64,000 nt of DNA from Armigeres subalbatus (GCF_024139115.2 NC_085139.1:72583203-72647202), one strand, 5' to 3'; shown: positions 1 through 12,060, counted from the first letter of the stretch. Notes: generated from the sequence alone by a model not told the origin. Numbers and translations are program-made.

Positions 1-1301
1 CTTATAGAACTTTCGTGTGTTATTAGCGCGGTACCGTTGCTCTGTCTCTTCACGGTCTCGATCTTCCTGCTGGAGTTTTTTCTCCGAAAAATCGAGTTTT
101 GTCTGTTCCGCGCCCGTTTGTATCATGCCTCGTTCGCTCTCGTGCGGTGTTGCAGCAATCTCCCTTATGCTACATTCTTCTCTTCAACTAACTGCTTACA
201 CTCACCGTCATAACAGTCGTTTCTCTGATCCGGGGCCACCGTGCCTAGTGCAGCGGTTGCGGTGCTTCCAATGGCGGATCGAATATCTCTCCAGCCATCT
301 TCAAGAGACGCTGCGCCTAGCTGCTCTTCCGTTGGGAGTGCCACTTCCAGCTGCTGCGCGTAGTCTTGGGCTAGTCTACCGTCTTGTAGCCGCCCAATGT
401 TAAGCCGCGGCGGACGACTCCGACGCGTGTTGATCACCGTCGAGAGTTTTGAGCGCAGACATACTGCGACGAGGTAGTGGTCGGATTCAATTTTCGCACT
501 GCGGTAAGTGCGTACGTTCGTGATGTCGGAGAAGAATTTACCGTCGATTAGAACGTGGTCGATTTGGTTTTCCGTTACTTGATTAGGTGATTTCCATGTG
601 GCCTTGTGGATATTCTAGCGGGGGAAGAAAGTGCTTCGGACTACCATTCCGCGGGAGGCTGCAAAGTTTATGCATCGTTGGCCGTTGTCGTTCGATACGG
701 TATGCAGACTATCCGGTCCGATGACCGGTCTATACATTTCCTCCCTTCCTACCTGAGCGTTCATGTCACCGATGACGATTTTGACGTCCCGCAGTGGGCA
801 TCCATCGTATGTCTGCTCCAGCTGCGCATAGAACGCTTCTTTCTCGTCGTCGGATCTCCTTTCGTGTGGGCAGTGCACGTTGATGATGCTATAGTTGAAG
901 AAACGGCCTTTTATCCTCAGCTTGCACATCCTTGCGTTGATTGGCTGCCACCCAATCACGCGTTGGCGCATCTTTCCCAGCACTATGAAGCCGGTTCCCA
1001 GCTCGTTGGTGGTGCCACAGCTTTGGTAGAAGGTAGCCGCTCGATGCCCGCTTTTCCACACTTTCTGTCCTGTCCAGCAGATTTCCTGCAGCGCTACGAC
1101 ATCGAAGTTGCGGGGATGTAATTCATCGTAAATTATCCTGTCGCAACCTGCGAAGCCTAGCGACTTGCAGTTCCATGTTCCAAGCTTCCAATCGTGATCC
1201 TTTATTCGTCGCCTAGGTCGTTGCCGATTGTATCGAGTCGTATTATCTTCTATGTCGTTCGTAATAGTTGTTTTTAAAGGCGTCTTATTGGGCCTGCGCA
1301 A
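1..1301 (-). pseudogene. APE-type endonuclease region of the non-LTR ORF2, degraded
   Basis: This is the target-nicking endonuclease domain of a retrotransposon polyprotein. From the methionine at 1301 the frame shows, in order, GTWNCKSLG (N-terminal asparagine motif), ALQEICWTGQ (metal-binding glutamate), NVHCPHERRSDDEKEAFY and IGDMNAQVG (catalytic Asp-x-Asn). A TAG at 615-617 interrupts it. The same frame then continues through NQIDHVLIDG and SDHYLV, the usual C-terminal SDH motif of this nuclease, so the stop is a simple substitution. A second stop, TAA, lies at 165-167, inside the charged linker that normally leads to the reverse transcriptase. With two in-frame stops this copy cannot make a full protein. 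Family membership is firm; the RTE clade is inferred. Confidence 0.85.
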
Positions 1302-1560
1302 ACCTCCTGTCTCGTCGGAGGGCCGTCGTGTCAGGGCTGTTCAGCGTCCCACCTAACACCAGGACTTGGGCTTGTGCGCTTTGAGTGGCACACGGTCGCT
1401 TTGGCGGAGCCTACTTGCGGATACATGCAGCTTTTTATAAGGGTTTAACAGGGCCCACTGTCAAACCCCACCACATCCTAGGCTGGCGCCACAACTCAAA
1501 TGGCCTGGGGAGGGATCGTCAAGCCCTTGGACATAGTCCCTGCCTCCCCTCCCCCTATTG
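1..1560 (-). mobile_element. RTE-like non-LTR retrotransposon, 5' half, cut by the window edge
   Basis: Read on the minus strand, this stretch holds a 5' leader (about 1560 down to 1302) and then an APE-type endonuclease reading frame that runs off the left edge. The reverse transcriptase should lie outside the window. The leader has no long reading frame in the coding direction. The clade is assigned as RTE-like from the style of the endonuclease and linker; a CR1 or Jockey relative is possible. The exact 5' end is not visible because no target duplication can be paired. Confidence 0.75.
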
Positions 1561-2662
1561 AAAATTGTCTCTTGTAATTTCGCTATCTCACCCGCATTTG
1601 ATCGATTGTCATCCCCGCTGGCAGTGTTGAGAATCGTCTTCAAATTCAAAAAATAAATCCGCTCGAACCAAATTCGTACCACTGACGTCGTGGATGAGAT
1701 GCCTCAACAAGAGCTTTGTTATGCGTTCTGCTCAAAGTGCGCGTAACATGTTGCTGTTAATCAATCACAACTTCATTGGAATTTGATTGAATTTCTTCAA
1801 TCCAAATCGTAAACAACAAGGCCAGTAAACGTCAAGACTTAGAAGAATTTTTCCTATCAATCCGTGCGTGCAGTGCAGTGTAAATGTGCGGGAAACGACA
1901 AATAGGGCACTGCACGGGAATATCTCTTTCTTGCCAGCCTGCTGTGTTCTGTTCCAAGAAGACACCGGAATTCGGTATCTCACAACTCACCCAGTTTGGA
2001 AAGCATGTCTTCGTTTTTGGCCAAAGGAACAGTAGTGTAGCGACCATCTGCTTCTCTACGAGCTCTCTTCTTGAACAAATTTTCAGACATTTTCTCTTCC
2101 GCAGAATGGGAGTTTGGGAATTCAACCAATTCGCACGATCAGAATCACTTTATTTGATTTTCGGACTTGGACGAGGCTGTGAAATGGCTTCCTATTTGAA
2201 AGGATTTGAACCACCACAAATTACCCTACCGAATACGGATTCGGTGAGGTTTGGTAGCTCTGTTCCGATCGAAATGATTTGTCCGGTCTCGAAGAAAACC
2301 TCGACGCCCAGGACAATATCGATTTCCTTGGATTGCATCTGCTAGTTGAACCCCGTTTGGTGTAGTTCACTCTTCCGTGCTAATTGTGGTTTTGGATAGA
2401 TCTACCGTGGTTACACACAAGGCACTCCATCTCTCGCTAGAAATGCAATATTTGCTTGACCTTCGCTTTTCTTAACTCTATTCCGTAAATTGAAACGTCG
2501 CCTTGTTCCTGGAGACCTTCATCCTTTGAGTTCAAGAGCGGCCGTACGCTGAACCTTGCACCGATGCCATCCTCGACGACGATCATCGCTGACGAAGCAT
2601 TCTGGATAACGTTGCATGTCGAAACGTCCGTGGCGGCCCTGTTGGCCACGTGGGTAGTATTG
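1561..2662. other. Unassigned stretch
   Basis: No reading frame here resembles a known family. Several short frames on both strands overlap one another without a coding look. It may hold further repeat debris. I see no promoter, tRNA or clear terminal repeat. Confidence 0.3.
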
Positions 2663-2883
2663 GCACTTCCTCACGGATTCCAAGATTTGAAGTGCTCGCG
2701 TTTTCGGAGGCACACCACTCGATACGGAAGCAACGCAGAACTGTCATTTTTATTTTTTCACGCATGCTGCGACGCAGCAAAGCTAAATCAACAAAAATGA
2801 CAGTTGTGCGCCGCCTCCGTATCGAGTGGTGTGCCCCCGAAAACGCGAGCACTTTGAAACTTGGATTCCGTGAGGAGTGACCT
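2663..2883. repeat. Imperfect inverted repeat, arms of about 90 bp
   Basis: The left arm (2663-2750) and right arm (2793-2883) are reverse complements with scattered mismatches. Both contain CACACCACTCGATACGGA and end inward at TGTCATTTTT / AAAAATGACA. The loop is about 42 bp. This is the shape of a foldback MITE or of a hairpin left by an inverted duplication. No target duplication was identified. Confidence 0.7.
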
Positions 2884-3107
2884 TAAGAACTTTGACAATC
2901 GATGCAACCGTTGCAGAACTATTCTTCTCCGATTTGAAGCAGGTTAGGATGTGGGGCCGACAGCCAACAGAAATACTTGGATTGGCAGTTCTTTGCCCGA
3001 TGACAAGGTCGGAAGCAATTTCGGCAAACGTGAAAAGACCAAATTTTGATCTTTGTGTTATTGTTGTTTGCTTGGCTTGCTCTGTTCTGACAGCTAGATT
3101 GAGGCTC

Positions 3108-3179
3108 TGTTTCTATAGATATATCTCCCAGGTCGGGGATAGTTGTGTTTCTATAGATATATCTCCCAGGCCGGGGATA
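3108..3179. repeat. Two-copy tandem repeat, 38-bp period
   Basis: TGTTTCTATAGATATATCTC begins at 3108 and again at 3146, each followed by a CCAGG(T/C)CGGGGATA block. The second copy ends exactly where the MITE at 3180 begins. Confidence 0.8.
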
Positions 3180-3373
3180 CAGTCAAACCTCCATGAGTCG
3201 ATGTTCTATGACTCGATATCGACTCATGGAGGCAAATTATGCCATATTAAAAATTATTTTCTTGGTTACTGTGATGGTCCTTTGAAACAGCTTTCCAAGG
3301 ATTTTCTACTCCACATCTCGATATTTCTATGAGTCGATGGTCCCTTCAATATCGACTCATGGAGGTTTGACTG
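3180..3373. mobile_element. TA-flanked MITE with 22-23 bp perfect terminal inverted repeats
   Basis: The termini CAGTCAAACCTCCATGAGTC (from 3180) and its reverse complement (ending 3373) are perfect inverted repeats. The element is flanked by TA on both sides (3178-3179 and 3374-3375). It is 194 bp long and has no coding capacity. TA duplication and a CAGT... terminus are typical of non-autonomous Tc1/mariner/pogo-superfamily elements. Sub-terminal copies of ATGAGTCGAT add internal symmetry. Confidence 0.85.
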
Positions 3374-3866
3374 TAGTTGTCTCTGTCTGATCGCTGAGCC
3401 CTTCGATGAATTTTCTAATGTCATCAAAGGAGGCCGTTATTTCGGTTATTTCCTCCAGCTATTTTTGCTGCTTCAAGCATAGTACGCTGCTTATAAAGAA
3501 AGGGGTCAAATAAAGTTTGACCAAATTACCAATTATCAAATAGTAGGTAAATTTGGCATCGCTCAAGTGTGGGTGAATTGTCACTCTTCCTAACGAAATA
3601 ATGAGAAGGAATATTTTTCCGTGAGGCAAAATGACAGCCCTATTTATTTTATATTGCAGGCGTTATAAGCGTTACGAAATTTGATCTACTGTATTGCTCA
3701 AGAAATTTTAAAAGCAAAATCATGTTTTGACCATTAATTGTCCTATCGTTTTGCACAGTACTTTTGAAGTCCGCACTTCTCTTCAGGGAGGAAGCTTTCC
3801 TGGTGGTAAGCTGAGTTGGAATCTGGTTCACCCCGCTGGTACTCAGCATGAGAAAGCATTTCGGTG
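3374..3866. other. Unassigned stretch upstream of the BEL/Pao remnant
   Basis: No family recognised. Given the orientation of the neighbouring element, its 3' LTR would be expected here, but I could not pair it with a second LTR. Confidence 0.3.
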
Positions 3867-4689
3867 TTATTGCCTCATGTTCCGAAGTATCGAGTGGCAT
3901 GTAGGAAAACGACCTCGATTCACTACATATTCCGTTTCTATCAACAAAATGACTGAAACTTCTTCATAAGGCTTGCGTTGGACGAACAGCGATGCTAGGG
4001 CGCACTTTACAGACCGAACCATGCGCTCCAAAGACCCTCCCCCCCCCTTATGTGGCCCAGCAGTTGGACTGAAGCGCCATTGGGTAGTGGCGTTGGTAAA
4101 CGTTGTGGCCAGTTCATTGTTGATCCTCTTTATCTTCTCTCTCAACTCGCCGCTGACTCCAACGAAGTTTGTTCCTCGATCACTATAGATCTCCGCGCTA
4201 TGAACCGTCGTATGGCCATCTTGCAGCATTCTGTTGACAGGCTGGTGACTACCTCTAGATGGATTGCTCTAATGGTTAAGCATGTGAAGAGAGCAACCCA
4301 TCGTTTCACTTCTTGACGGCCCTGTACGATCAAAAGCGGGCCAAAGTAGTCACGTAAGAAGAAGTGACGCGTGCGTCTGGTAACGGCACCATCCTTGGAA
4401 CATCTGGTGTTGCGTTATACACCCTGCACCACGAACATAGTTTTCGGACCTTTCGGAATGCTGCTCGAATTTCCGAAAGGTGGAATTTTTGTGGCATTTC
4501 ATTTACTGCTGTCTCTCCGTTGTAATGATTATATCGTCGATGGCAACAGTCGACGATGATCGGGGTAACGTAGTGGTTTTTTGGCAGCACTACATATAGA
4601 GTTTTTGAAGTCAACGGATGCTTCCGGAAACCAATAATTAGACCTTCCATTCGGATTAAACCTAGGTTTAAATGTGCTCGTTCGTCCAA
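3867..4689 (-). pseudogene. BEL/Pao integrase, fragmented
   Basis: This is the DDE integrase that would insert the element's cDNA. A first piece (4689-4330) carries the N-terminal His/Cys zinc-binding region (CCHRRYNH ... CSWCRVYN). A second (4333-4142) has FTCLTIRAIHLEVV, which includes the start of the catalytic core. A third (4229-3867) has SDRGTNF with the second catalytic aspartate and GGSLERMVRSVK with the catalytic glutamate. A run of G expands the glycine segment before that glutamate, and the usual tryptophan is replaced by leucine. The three pieces lie in different frames, so the gene is dead. Confidence 0.85.
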
Positions 4690-4726
4690 AAAAGGAGATA
4701 ACTTATACAGCTTGTTAGCTTATTTT

Positions 4727-5900
4727 TCAGGCTGCGACGTCGAGCGGTAGGCTGCCGTTAATTTTCATCATCGAACCGATGAACATAAGCAACCGCTCGT
4801 ACACAACGCTCCCACTTAGAAAATCTACTAAATTGTAATAATCGAACTTTAATAATTTCTTCCATGATGAACATTGGGCGAAGTTCTTCTGCTGTTTCGC
4901 TAGACAGTTTTCTTTGCTGTGGTTACAAGTTTGATGATTCGTGCAAAAAGTTTGGTCCACGAAACCAGTGGTGTTGCATAGTGATTTGAAGTCCATATTT
5001 CTACTTGGTAGCATCATCAGCGACGATCTGACGAGTTGGAACGTAATTCCATTCTTCAGCTTTCGACGAATCTAGGATTTCGGTCACGAACTGCCGATAT
5101 TTTTGTTGAGCAGTATCCAGCCAGTATAGCACGGTTGTGGAATTACTCCAAAAGAACCTTCTCTCAGACCGCTTGTAATTTCACCGTCCCTCTCAAAGTT
5201 GGCCCGCCAAACATTTTGAATGAAGATTTCCCATACACGGTAATGAATGAGACCCGTCCAAGTGGATCAAAAATGCTAATGACCAGTAGTTGCCGGAATA
5301 CTTACTCCATGAAGTTCATCCATCAGGTTTTCTTGAAAAAGCCCACTGAATACAAATTCATCTGAATTCGAGAGCCAACTCATCCCGAGAATCCGTTTAG
5401 AAGCAGTAGCTGTGTGCGTCTTGAAACATTTTACTGGTTCTCCCGCTGCGTCCCCGACCCGTGACAGAACTTCTCTTCAGCTGGGCATCCAGTTTCTTAT
5501 ATGGAAACCGGCTTTCGCATAAACTGTCTTCACCGGGAGCGCTAGGTCAACTGCCTCTTCTATGGTATTCATAGGCTGTCCTAATAGCAGCCGGCTTGGG
5601 GTATACAGACTTGAAGTCTTCTGCATTTCGGTTTTTGATGAATTGTGTGGCAGAGGGCGAGCATGTTACCTCACATGTAGCCACGTCCATGACATATGTA
5701 TCTGCCGGCTTGGAGAGATCGCTGCGGAATAAAAACCGCTGTGCCTGCTTATCTTCCGGGCGAATCTGGAACTGGTTGGCGATATCTGGAGAGAATTTAC
5801 GAGGTTAGAAAATCGGGTCCAGCAAGCAGAGTGGAGTTGCGTAACTGACCCCGCACTGCTGCTGGTGCACAACGGCTCTTAAAGGCGAATATGTACCACA
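4727..5900 (-). pseudogene. BEL/Pao reverse transcriptase and RNase H remnant
   Basis: Reading downwards from about 5860, a frame shows RPEDKQAQRFLFRSD, then YVMDVAT and QFIKNRNAED, matching the palm region of Pao-type reverse transcriptases. The YxDD loop itself is no longer readable. Further on, stops and frameshifts accumulate. The segment 5017-4727 contains QCSSWKKLLKFDYYNLVDFL, the usual connector between RNase H and integrase. I infer a single ancestral pol gene from order and orientation. Confidence 0.65.
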
Positions 5901-6319
5901 CTTCCCTGGGATCGAAGTTGTTAATCTCTTCTTCTATTATTTTGTGTGCATAACCTTCTTTTTCGTTGTCCACTCAGTGCCTCCTAGCAAAGGGGAGAGC
6001 AACTGCAACGCCAACATTCTCCACATTCTCCAAAAAATCTTTCTCAAAGTCATGCAACGTGCAACTCATCGTCTGGATTATGAGTTTCCTTTTATACATG
6101 TAGATGACATTGCTTCAACTTCCTTCTCGAATCTTCAATGAATTTTCAGGTGCATGTTGTCTAATCCAATCAATATGGTTGGAGTTGCATTCTTATATCC
6201 GCCAACGGGTAGACTACGGAGATATGGAAACTGCATAGATTGCTGGTCCTAATTTAAACTTTGCAAAAGAAAATTTTTCGACAGTGTGTGTTGCCTTCAG
6301 TACGTGCCGTTTACTATCT

Positions 6320-6508
6320 TCAATACCAGATATCTCTAATCGAATGAGCTGTGAGTTGTCCTCGGAACGTTCCACATGTCCGGTCCACTACAAGCAAAGT
6401 AGGCGCTATTTGGCACCACTCGCACAGGTGCAGTTCTAGTGCACGACTCCAGCGATCTTTCAAACTGCACTTCTTGAACTCATCGCATGCTCTCACTTTG
6501 TGCCCCAA
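6320..6508 (-). pseudogene. BEL/Pao gag zinc-knuckle region
   Basis: The frame contains GHKVRACDEFKKCSLKDRWS and then ALELHLCEWCQ. This is the conserved Cys/His segment at the end of Pao-type gag proteins, where a cysteine-rich finger is followed by a helix ending in LC-x2-C. It would bind RNA. It is broken at both ends, and the expected protease upstream of reverse transcriptase is not recognisable. Confidence 0.6.
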
Positions 6509-7149
6509 TTTACTACAAATCGAGCACGGTTTAGATGGATTTTTTTGGATGACAGGCGAGACCGAAGGTGATCAATGATGGGGATGGAGGCGCACGCACC
6601 TTTTGTAGCAGCGAATTGATAACCTTGCGCTGTACTGAGCCATTTCCTAATGGGGCCTGGAAGGCAAAGAGCTCCTGATGCAGATCCAAATACGGAATTC
6701 TGTTCTCGCAAATTCGAAACTGCACCGCTTGTTGATGATGTATGAACTGGAAACGCAACTTGCTTGTTCGACTTTGGAGGTCGTAGCTGCACTCCACAGA
6801 ACATTCGCTGAATCTCCTGCAAATCCACTGCAAACTGTCCTCCGGGTTGTAGAGCATCGGGTAAATCCCAGGCCAAGCTCAAATCCAATGGATCCCGCGT
6901 TTGGCTCTCCAGTAGTATTGGCTATGCCTGCTGATCGGGTTTCGGTGTTGAAAGTTGAAATTACAGCTGCTGCGATTGGCGCCGAATGATTCTGCTGAAA
7001 GTCCGTTCCTGTTTGTGGAATTGCACCGGCTGGGTTTTTCTGGCTGCCGACACCGGACACGTTCTTGGTAGGTTCATTTGTCAGCCAGTGTTGAACCTTC
7101 TCAACACTGGATAATTATTAAAGGCTGCTTGCTACACTAATTCCGCATG

Positions 7150-7440
7150 TATCACGTAATACTTCCTCGCAAGGTAGTCTTTTTCTGGGCGAATCTTATC
7201 CTCAGCCGCTTTCTCTTGTAAGTGTTTCTCTTTTTCAAGCCGCTAAAGATTGAGATTTTATTGAAAGGGTGGCGTGTGACGACGAGAGCAATGAATGCAC
7301 ACAACAAGTTCACCACCGATACAGCGACCGACCATAGTACACGTGGGATGAATAGCACGAAAACACTCACTACATAAAGCTGCATCGCATCGTCGCCGAC
7401 GATCGCTTGACCACATATACAATTATATCTGGCCACCGCC
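7150..7440 (-). pseudogene. Possible N-terminal gag of the BEL/Pao element with PHD-like finger
   Basis: The frame from 7440 begins with CICGQAIVGDDAMQLYV. After a frame change, further Cys/His residues appear, followed by a charged helix (LEKEKHLQEKAAEDK) close to the lower end. Mosquito Pao elements often carry a PHD-type finger followed by a Lys/Glu-rich coiled coil at the gag N terminus, so position and composition fit. The match needs a frameshift and is only suggestive. Confidence 0.4.
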
Positions 7441-7797
7441 AACGCACTTTGGATATTCTTTGGCGTCGAATAAAACGTTGAGGTAAAAATCTAAAAGATT
7501 TTGTTACGACAGGTGATGATCTTTCGGAGAATCCAAAGAGCGAAACCAGGTTTTTGTGTGGATTTTGCTTTTAGCTGAAAATGTTATTTTTTGTTAAGAT
7601 TAATCCATGAGTTTCATTAATGAGTTGCATGAATAGTTTATAGGTTTCATTAGCTGATAAGTAACAATAGTTTTGAAATTTGAACATATTCATACCATAG
7701 TTTACATTTTTAGTCCTCTTGTGTGTAGATCCTGCTTAACAAATTACAATCCATCAACGTTCTCTTTGTACGGCACGAGCATCTGAGTGTGTTTTTT

Positions 7798-8164
7798 TGC
7801 CTCTCTCGTATACTAAGTATACGTAAAGGCTATAGGATCACTCCAAAACCAAACTTTTGTTAGAAGGCTCGGAGACCCATAGTGTTATATATTAATCGAC
7901 TTAGCTCGACTTAGCTCAATTGATGTGATGTCTGTATGTGTGTATCTGTACAAAATTTTGTAAACACACTTTTTGGAACTTAGCATAGACCGAATTACTC
8001 TCAAAAAGCTCCATTCGACGGGAGAATACTGTCCCATTGTTTGCTATTGAAAATAAGCCAGATTGGACTATGGGATAAGAAGTTTTGGCCAAAATAATAT
8101 GTTTATGACCAAAGCACGCTAAAAACACTCATATTTTTAGTATTTTTTTTGCACGAGAAAGGCA
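7798..8164 (+). mobile_element. MITE-like dispersed repeat with a sub-terminal hairpin (copy 1)
   Basis: It begins TGCCTCTCTCGTA and ends GCACGAGAAAGGCA, short inverted termini. Just inside the left end, GTATACTAAGTATAC forms a perfect hairpin inside the longer GCCT...AGGC stem (7799-7830). The text GGAGACCCATAG follows about 70 bp later. Related copies lie at 33675 (plus) and 22590-22740 (minus). There is no coding capacity. Confidence 0.7.
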
Positions 8165-10046
8165 CCAACACAGCTAGGTGGATCAATTAGGGTTTTTGAT
8201 AAAACTATCTATGATACAACTTATATGATGGTTTCCCTTTATCTCGGCGGTTGGTAGTACGCACCCCGTGGGATATAATTAGGATGAAGGGACTCCGTGC
8301 ACAATAATTAGACATACACCGAAAAATGAGTATTTACCTGATGAAAACGGATACTCTGGCCAGTTATGTGGTCCAACGCAGCAGTAGGGTCCTTGGGATA
8401 CGTTCAGCTAACTGAAGTGCAGCTGATTTACCGGTCAATTGCTTCACCAGTATCCGTAGATATTGACTGCAAATGATTCTGGGAATTTTCAGCAAGTTTA
8501 ATTCAGTACTTTTAATGGTGTTTTGGCGCACTCATTATTCTCTCAAGCCTTTATCCTCTCTAAATGGCGGTTCCTTTGTAGTTCCTTGGTGGGTAATTTG
8601 CTGTGCTTCGTCCGTGTTGCTTTTTCAAGCATAGATTGCGATATTTTTTCCATAACTGGTTCTTGCATCCGGTTCGTGACCAAAATGCGGGATAGTCGAT
8701 CTTTGCTTCAATCAAAAGGTTAAGATAGATAGCGATCTTAACAACTAGCCTAGGAGAACATTTCTACTTCTGACTTTCCTGATTTACCTGATATTTCGAA
8801 TTCGTAAAAAATAAAACCTAGTTTCGCCTAAGTAGATTTGAATTCCACCAGGAACATTTTTCAACCCAACGCTTGAGGTGCAGTGCTTTGCACAGACACG
8901 GAAATCAAACGATAATCTTTTTCCTTTCATGTTCAGATGTCGCTCCGAATGCAGTACCGTTCTGGCTTGGTCACTTTGAGTAGAAAGAAGTTGGCACGGC
9001 GAAAAAGAAATGTAGGAGAAAAGCTGTCCTTATTGGGAAATTCTCTGCATGGTGGGCGAGAAAGGAACTCAAAATCAACTTCTGTGCGGAATTCGCTTCC
9101 AGATGCAGTAGAGCTGAAATGAATAGCAACTGCTTACCGAACCATGAGAACGCTATTTATTCAAGACTGGTTCACGCGTTAGGTGTACGGATTAATAACA
9201 TCGATGCAGTTTATACTTGCCTTTTTTTCGTAGAACTGGAATGTACCGAAAGGTTTACATTTCACTTTTATAACAGTTTTCCTATTGAATGCTTGTGGCA
9301 AAGAGTTTGACTATCTATTTGTGATTACATACACATTGTATTCTACATTCAAACGATATCCATCTGTTGGTCACTGATTAACGCACGATCGGATGTTCCG
9401 ATCAAAAGTTGACTTGTCTAGGCTGCCATGCAATGAGGAGAATATTCCTACTAGTTGGATCATTCGAATGCAAATCTAATAAATTTATCGTGTTTATCCA
9501 ACTAGTCTAGTGCTAGTGCCTCTTTAGATCTGCTAAATTAAATTTCTGTTTTGCCGTCGTTGCCTCCACTACATAAGGCACAAATCCACTTGGTTGCGCA
9601 AGCATTCGGTTGCTCATCGGAAACGGTGGCATATTTTTCGAAATTAATTTTACCATTTGAAATCTTTATTGTTGGCTCTTGTTCTCCATCCGGCGGAAGT
9701 TGCATGATGCTGCAGATTTATTCGGCACCGAAGATAAATGTCGTCAATTTGCTTCGCGTAGGACAATTGTTGGATCTGGAATCACTATTAGAAAGGCGTA
9801 CATACATTAGCGTAGCAAGGATTTTGTAGAAGATTTTCGATTCTTAAATGTAGTTGACTGACTACGCTGTATTATTTTTTTTAGCGCTGGTTTAGGTGAC
9901 ATACAGCTTAAATAGGGAATCCAAGTTTCATTGAAGCCCATAGAGCCACAAAAAAAAACAGACGACGACGAGTATCGTCCACAAGCTGCGCCCATGGCTG
10001 TATGATTAGATTTCTGTTCGTATAATTTCGAAACTACCACCCGCAA
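8165..10046. other. Unassigned AT-rich stretch
   Basis: No family-level match. A short inverted repeat is seen at 9452-9508 (TACTAGTTGGAT / ATCCAACTAGT). Open frames at 8523-8723 and 9551-9829 have no recognisable domain. Confidence 0.3.
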
Positions 10047-10680
10047 ATGAATTCATTCCATTGCATCAATCTCGAAGTCTCAGAAAAACAATCCCCCACA
10101 TTCAATATCGTCCATCTCCATTGCCCCCGAATCGTCAGCTGTGTTTCAATAATCCCACAAACTCCACCGCAAAAATGCTCAACAAGAGCAAAAACAAATT
10201 CCTATCCAAAGTTGATACCTGCTCCCAAAGCTCCAGCCGAAATAATACCCACCAACAAACACAACTTATCCGACCGGCGGCGGCACACGATGAACACCCG
10301 CCCGGAAGAATCGCAAGAAACAATAGTCTCATTGCAGGCAATGGAGCTGCCATCCCATCCCAGCCGCATCGCCCTCGCCTTGGTGGATAGAAATGCATTG
10401 AATAATAAATATTTGTCACTACTAACTCCCCGAAGACGTCAACGACGGCGACGATGACTGCAAGCTTCCACCGCGCCGCCAGTGCAGTAGCCAGCGCACT
10501 ACTGATGGCAACAACAACTCATCCAGTCGGTAGCTTTCCTGCTAAGACTTCCCCCAGCAGCTTTCGGTGTGTAGATTGCATACCAGCAGCCAGCGGCCCA
10601 GTAGTGGAAGTTCCGTTCTTGCGATTGTTCGTCGTCGCTGTTCATGTTCATTGGTATGAGATTTCCATGTCTCAATAATT
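10047..10680. other. GC-richer, apparently unique island
   Basis: This stretch is rich in CNG and GCC/CGG triplets and has no terminal repeats or retroelement motifs. Overlapping frames in three phases (for example 10047-10457, 136 codons) end in an Arg run and show no known domain, so I do not call a gene. It could be host regulatory DNA or an untranslated exon. Confidence 0.35.
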
Positions 10681-11385
10681 CCAGCTCGTGGTTTCCGTCG
10701 GTGGGGTTAGTGCAATAGCTTCAACTGCTTTCAGAGGTTCTTAAATTCTACAGTTAAAAGTATTTTCGTTTGAGATTCAAATGAATTTTCCGTTAAATAT
10801 AGAAACAATTGAATAATTGGGAATTCATACGATTTGCCCTTTGGTTCATATTCTTAGACTTCATGGTTTGCACCACGAAAAAGTGTCTACCCAGCATTAA
10901 ATGCCTGGCTAATTGTTTCACCCCCAGGCCATTCATCCCCTAGGCAAGGGTCGCCTGACACCTTGAGATTCGGGGTTAGGGACGTCATATTGTCAGCTTC
11001 AGTGTTGTACCGAACCTGGCGGTATGACCGGATTTACATCGTTACGCACTACTTCAGAGTATCCCTATCCCAGCGTAACGGGAGAATCCCCCATTAGTCA
11101 TACAAAAATACAAAAAATTGGCGAAAGAAATCAAAAAATATAAATCTGTTCTCAGGTTTTTGATTTTTTGTAGATTTGACAAATTTGATGAAGGGTTGGC
11201 AGTAAAAATTATTTATGGCGTAGATATCATAGAAAAGGGATCAGATCTCTCCAAATTTTAAAATTTCATGTGCTGTGCTGTCGAATTCAATAACAAAAAT
11301 CGCTCATGTATACGCACAGCAGTGATTGACTAGAACTCGCGAAATTATAAAGAGAACAAAATGAATGGGGCGAACTAGTTAATTA
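10681..11385. other. Unassigned stretch
   Basis: Mostly AT-rich, with a GC-richer block at about 10860-11100 that looks like old repeat sequence but is not assigned to a family. Confidence 0.3.
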
Positions 11386-11740
11386 ATTTACCGGCAGCAC
11401 AAAGCAGAACCTATTATTTCGAATGATCGCGCGATCGCTCTGTGTAGTTCCCGAAATTCGAACACGCACTAATCAATTTAATTATCTACCGCACAAAGCA
11501 GAACAAAATAAATTCTGATGATCGGGCGATTGCTCTGCACTTTTCTCGAAAACACGAGCACGCACACTTTATTTTCTCACCGAAGCGACCGCACAAAGCA
11601 CAAATCCGAAACTCGCGACTTTTCTGCTCCCTAAACCTACGAACGCGTTCAATCTTGCACTAATTTATTTAATCACTGACTGAACATGCCACAAGCCCGG
11701 ATCTCGCGACTTTTCTGCTTCCTAATAGGAATGTATTCTT
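11386..11740. repeat. Degenerate tandem repeat, about 100-bp units
   Basis: The phrase CGCACAAAGCA or GCACAAAGCAGAAC recurs at about 11396, 11490 and 11590, each followed by a TCGCTCTG or TCGCGACTTTTCTGCT block and a GCACTAAT(T/C) block. A fourth partial unit runs to 11740. Units differ by many substitutions. It may be an old LTR with internal duplication. Confidence 0.55.
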
Positions 11741-11917
11741 GCACTAATTTGTTTACTCACTCTACATTGAATGGTGAACCATCTATGCACATCAATTAAA
11801 TTTAAAACGTTCAGTCTATCCACCGCCTGAAATGCTAGAAAATTTTCACTAAAATCTCCTGTTAGCCAATGCCGTGCTACTATGTAAATTCTATTATTAT
11901 ATTTGAGTAATTCTTCA

Positions 11918-12060
11918 ATCAACCGTCTAAGACGAGTTTAGTACACTCCATTTAATTCCACCAATTATTTTGATATCTTTGCAGACACGTATTTCGACCA
12001 CAACTGTGTGGTCGTCTTCAGTATCTCGTACTTGACTCGACGCTTTCCATCAAATTTAAA
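11918..12060 (+). repeat. Dispersed repeat containing CCGTCTAAGACGAGTTTAGT
   Basis: CAACCGTCTAAGACGAG begins at about 11920, and the same text, running on through TTTAGTAC, recurs at 63223. The sequence goes on through ATTTCGACCACAACTGTG, whose AACTGTG half is palindromic with GTGGTCG nearby. The second locus diverges after about 30 bp. Probably a fragment of an interspersed element. Confidence 0.5.

Larger units (their letters stand above)
3867..7440 (-). mobile_element. Decayed BEL/Pao LTR retrotransposon
   Basis: On the minus strand the order is gag-like region with a Cys-rich finger (about 7440-7290), gag zinc-knuckle region (6508-6320), reverse transcriptase (about 5860-5400), RNase H/linker (about 5350-4727) and integrase (4689-3867). 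This is the standard Pao order. Every domain is broken by frameshifts and stops. No matching LTR pair was found, so the ends are approximate. Integrase phrases such as FTCLTIRAIHLEVV and a reverse transcriptase stretch beginning FLFRSD are characteristic of BEL/Pao rather than Ty3/gypsy. Confidence 0.8.

Noticed and set aside
606..1121. A 171-codon plus-strand frame
   Set aside because: It lies opposite the recognisable endonuclease frame and has no domain of its own.
1884..2345. A 153-codon plus-strand frame and its minus-strand partners
   Set aside because: No family resemblance, overlapping frames on both strands, no coding bias visible.
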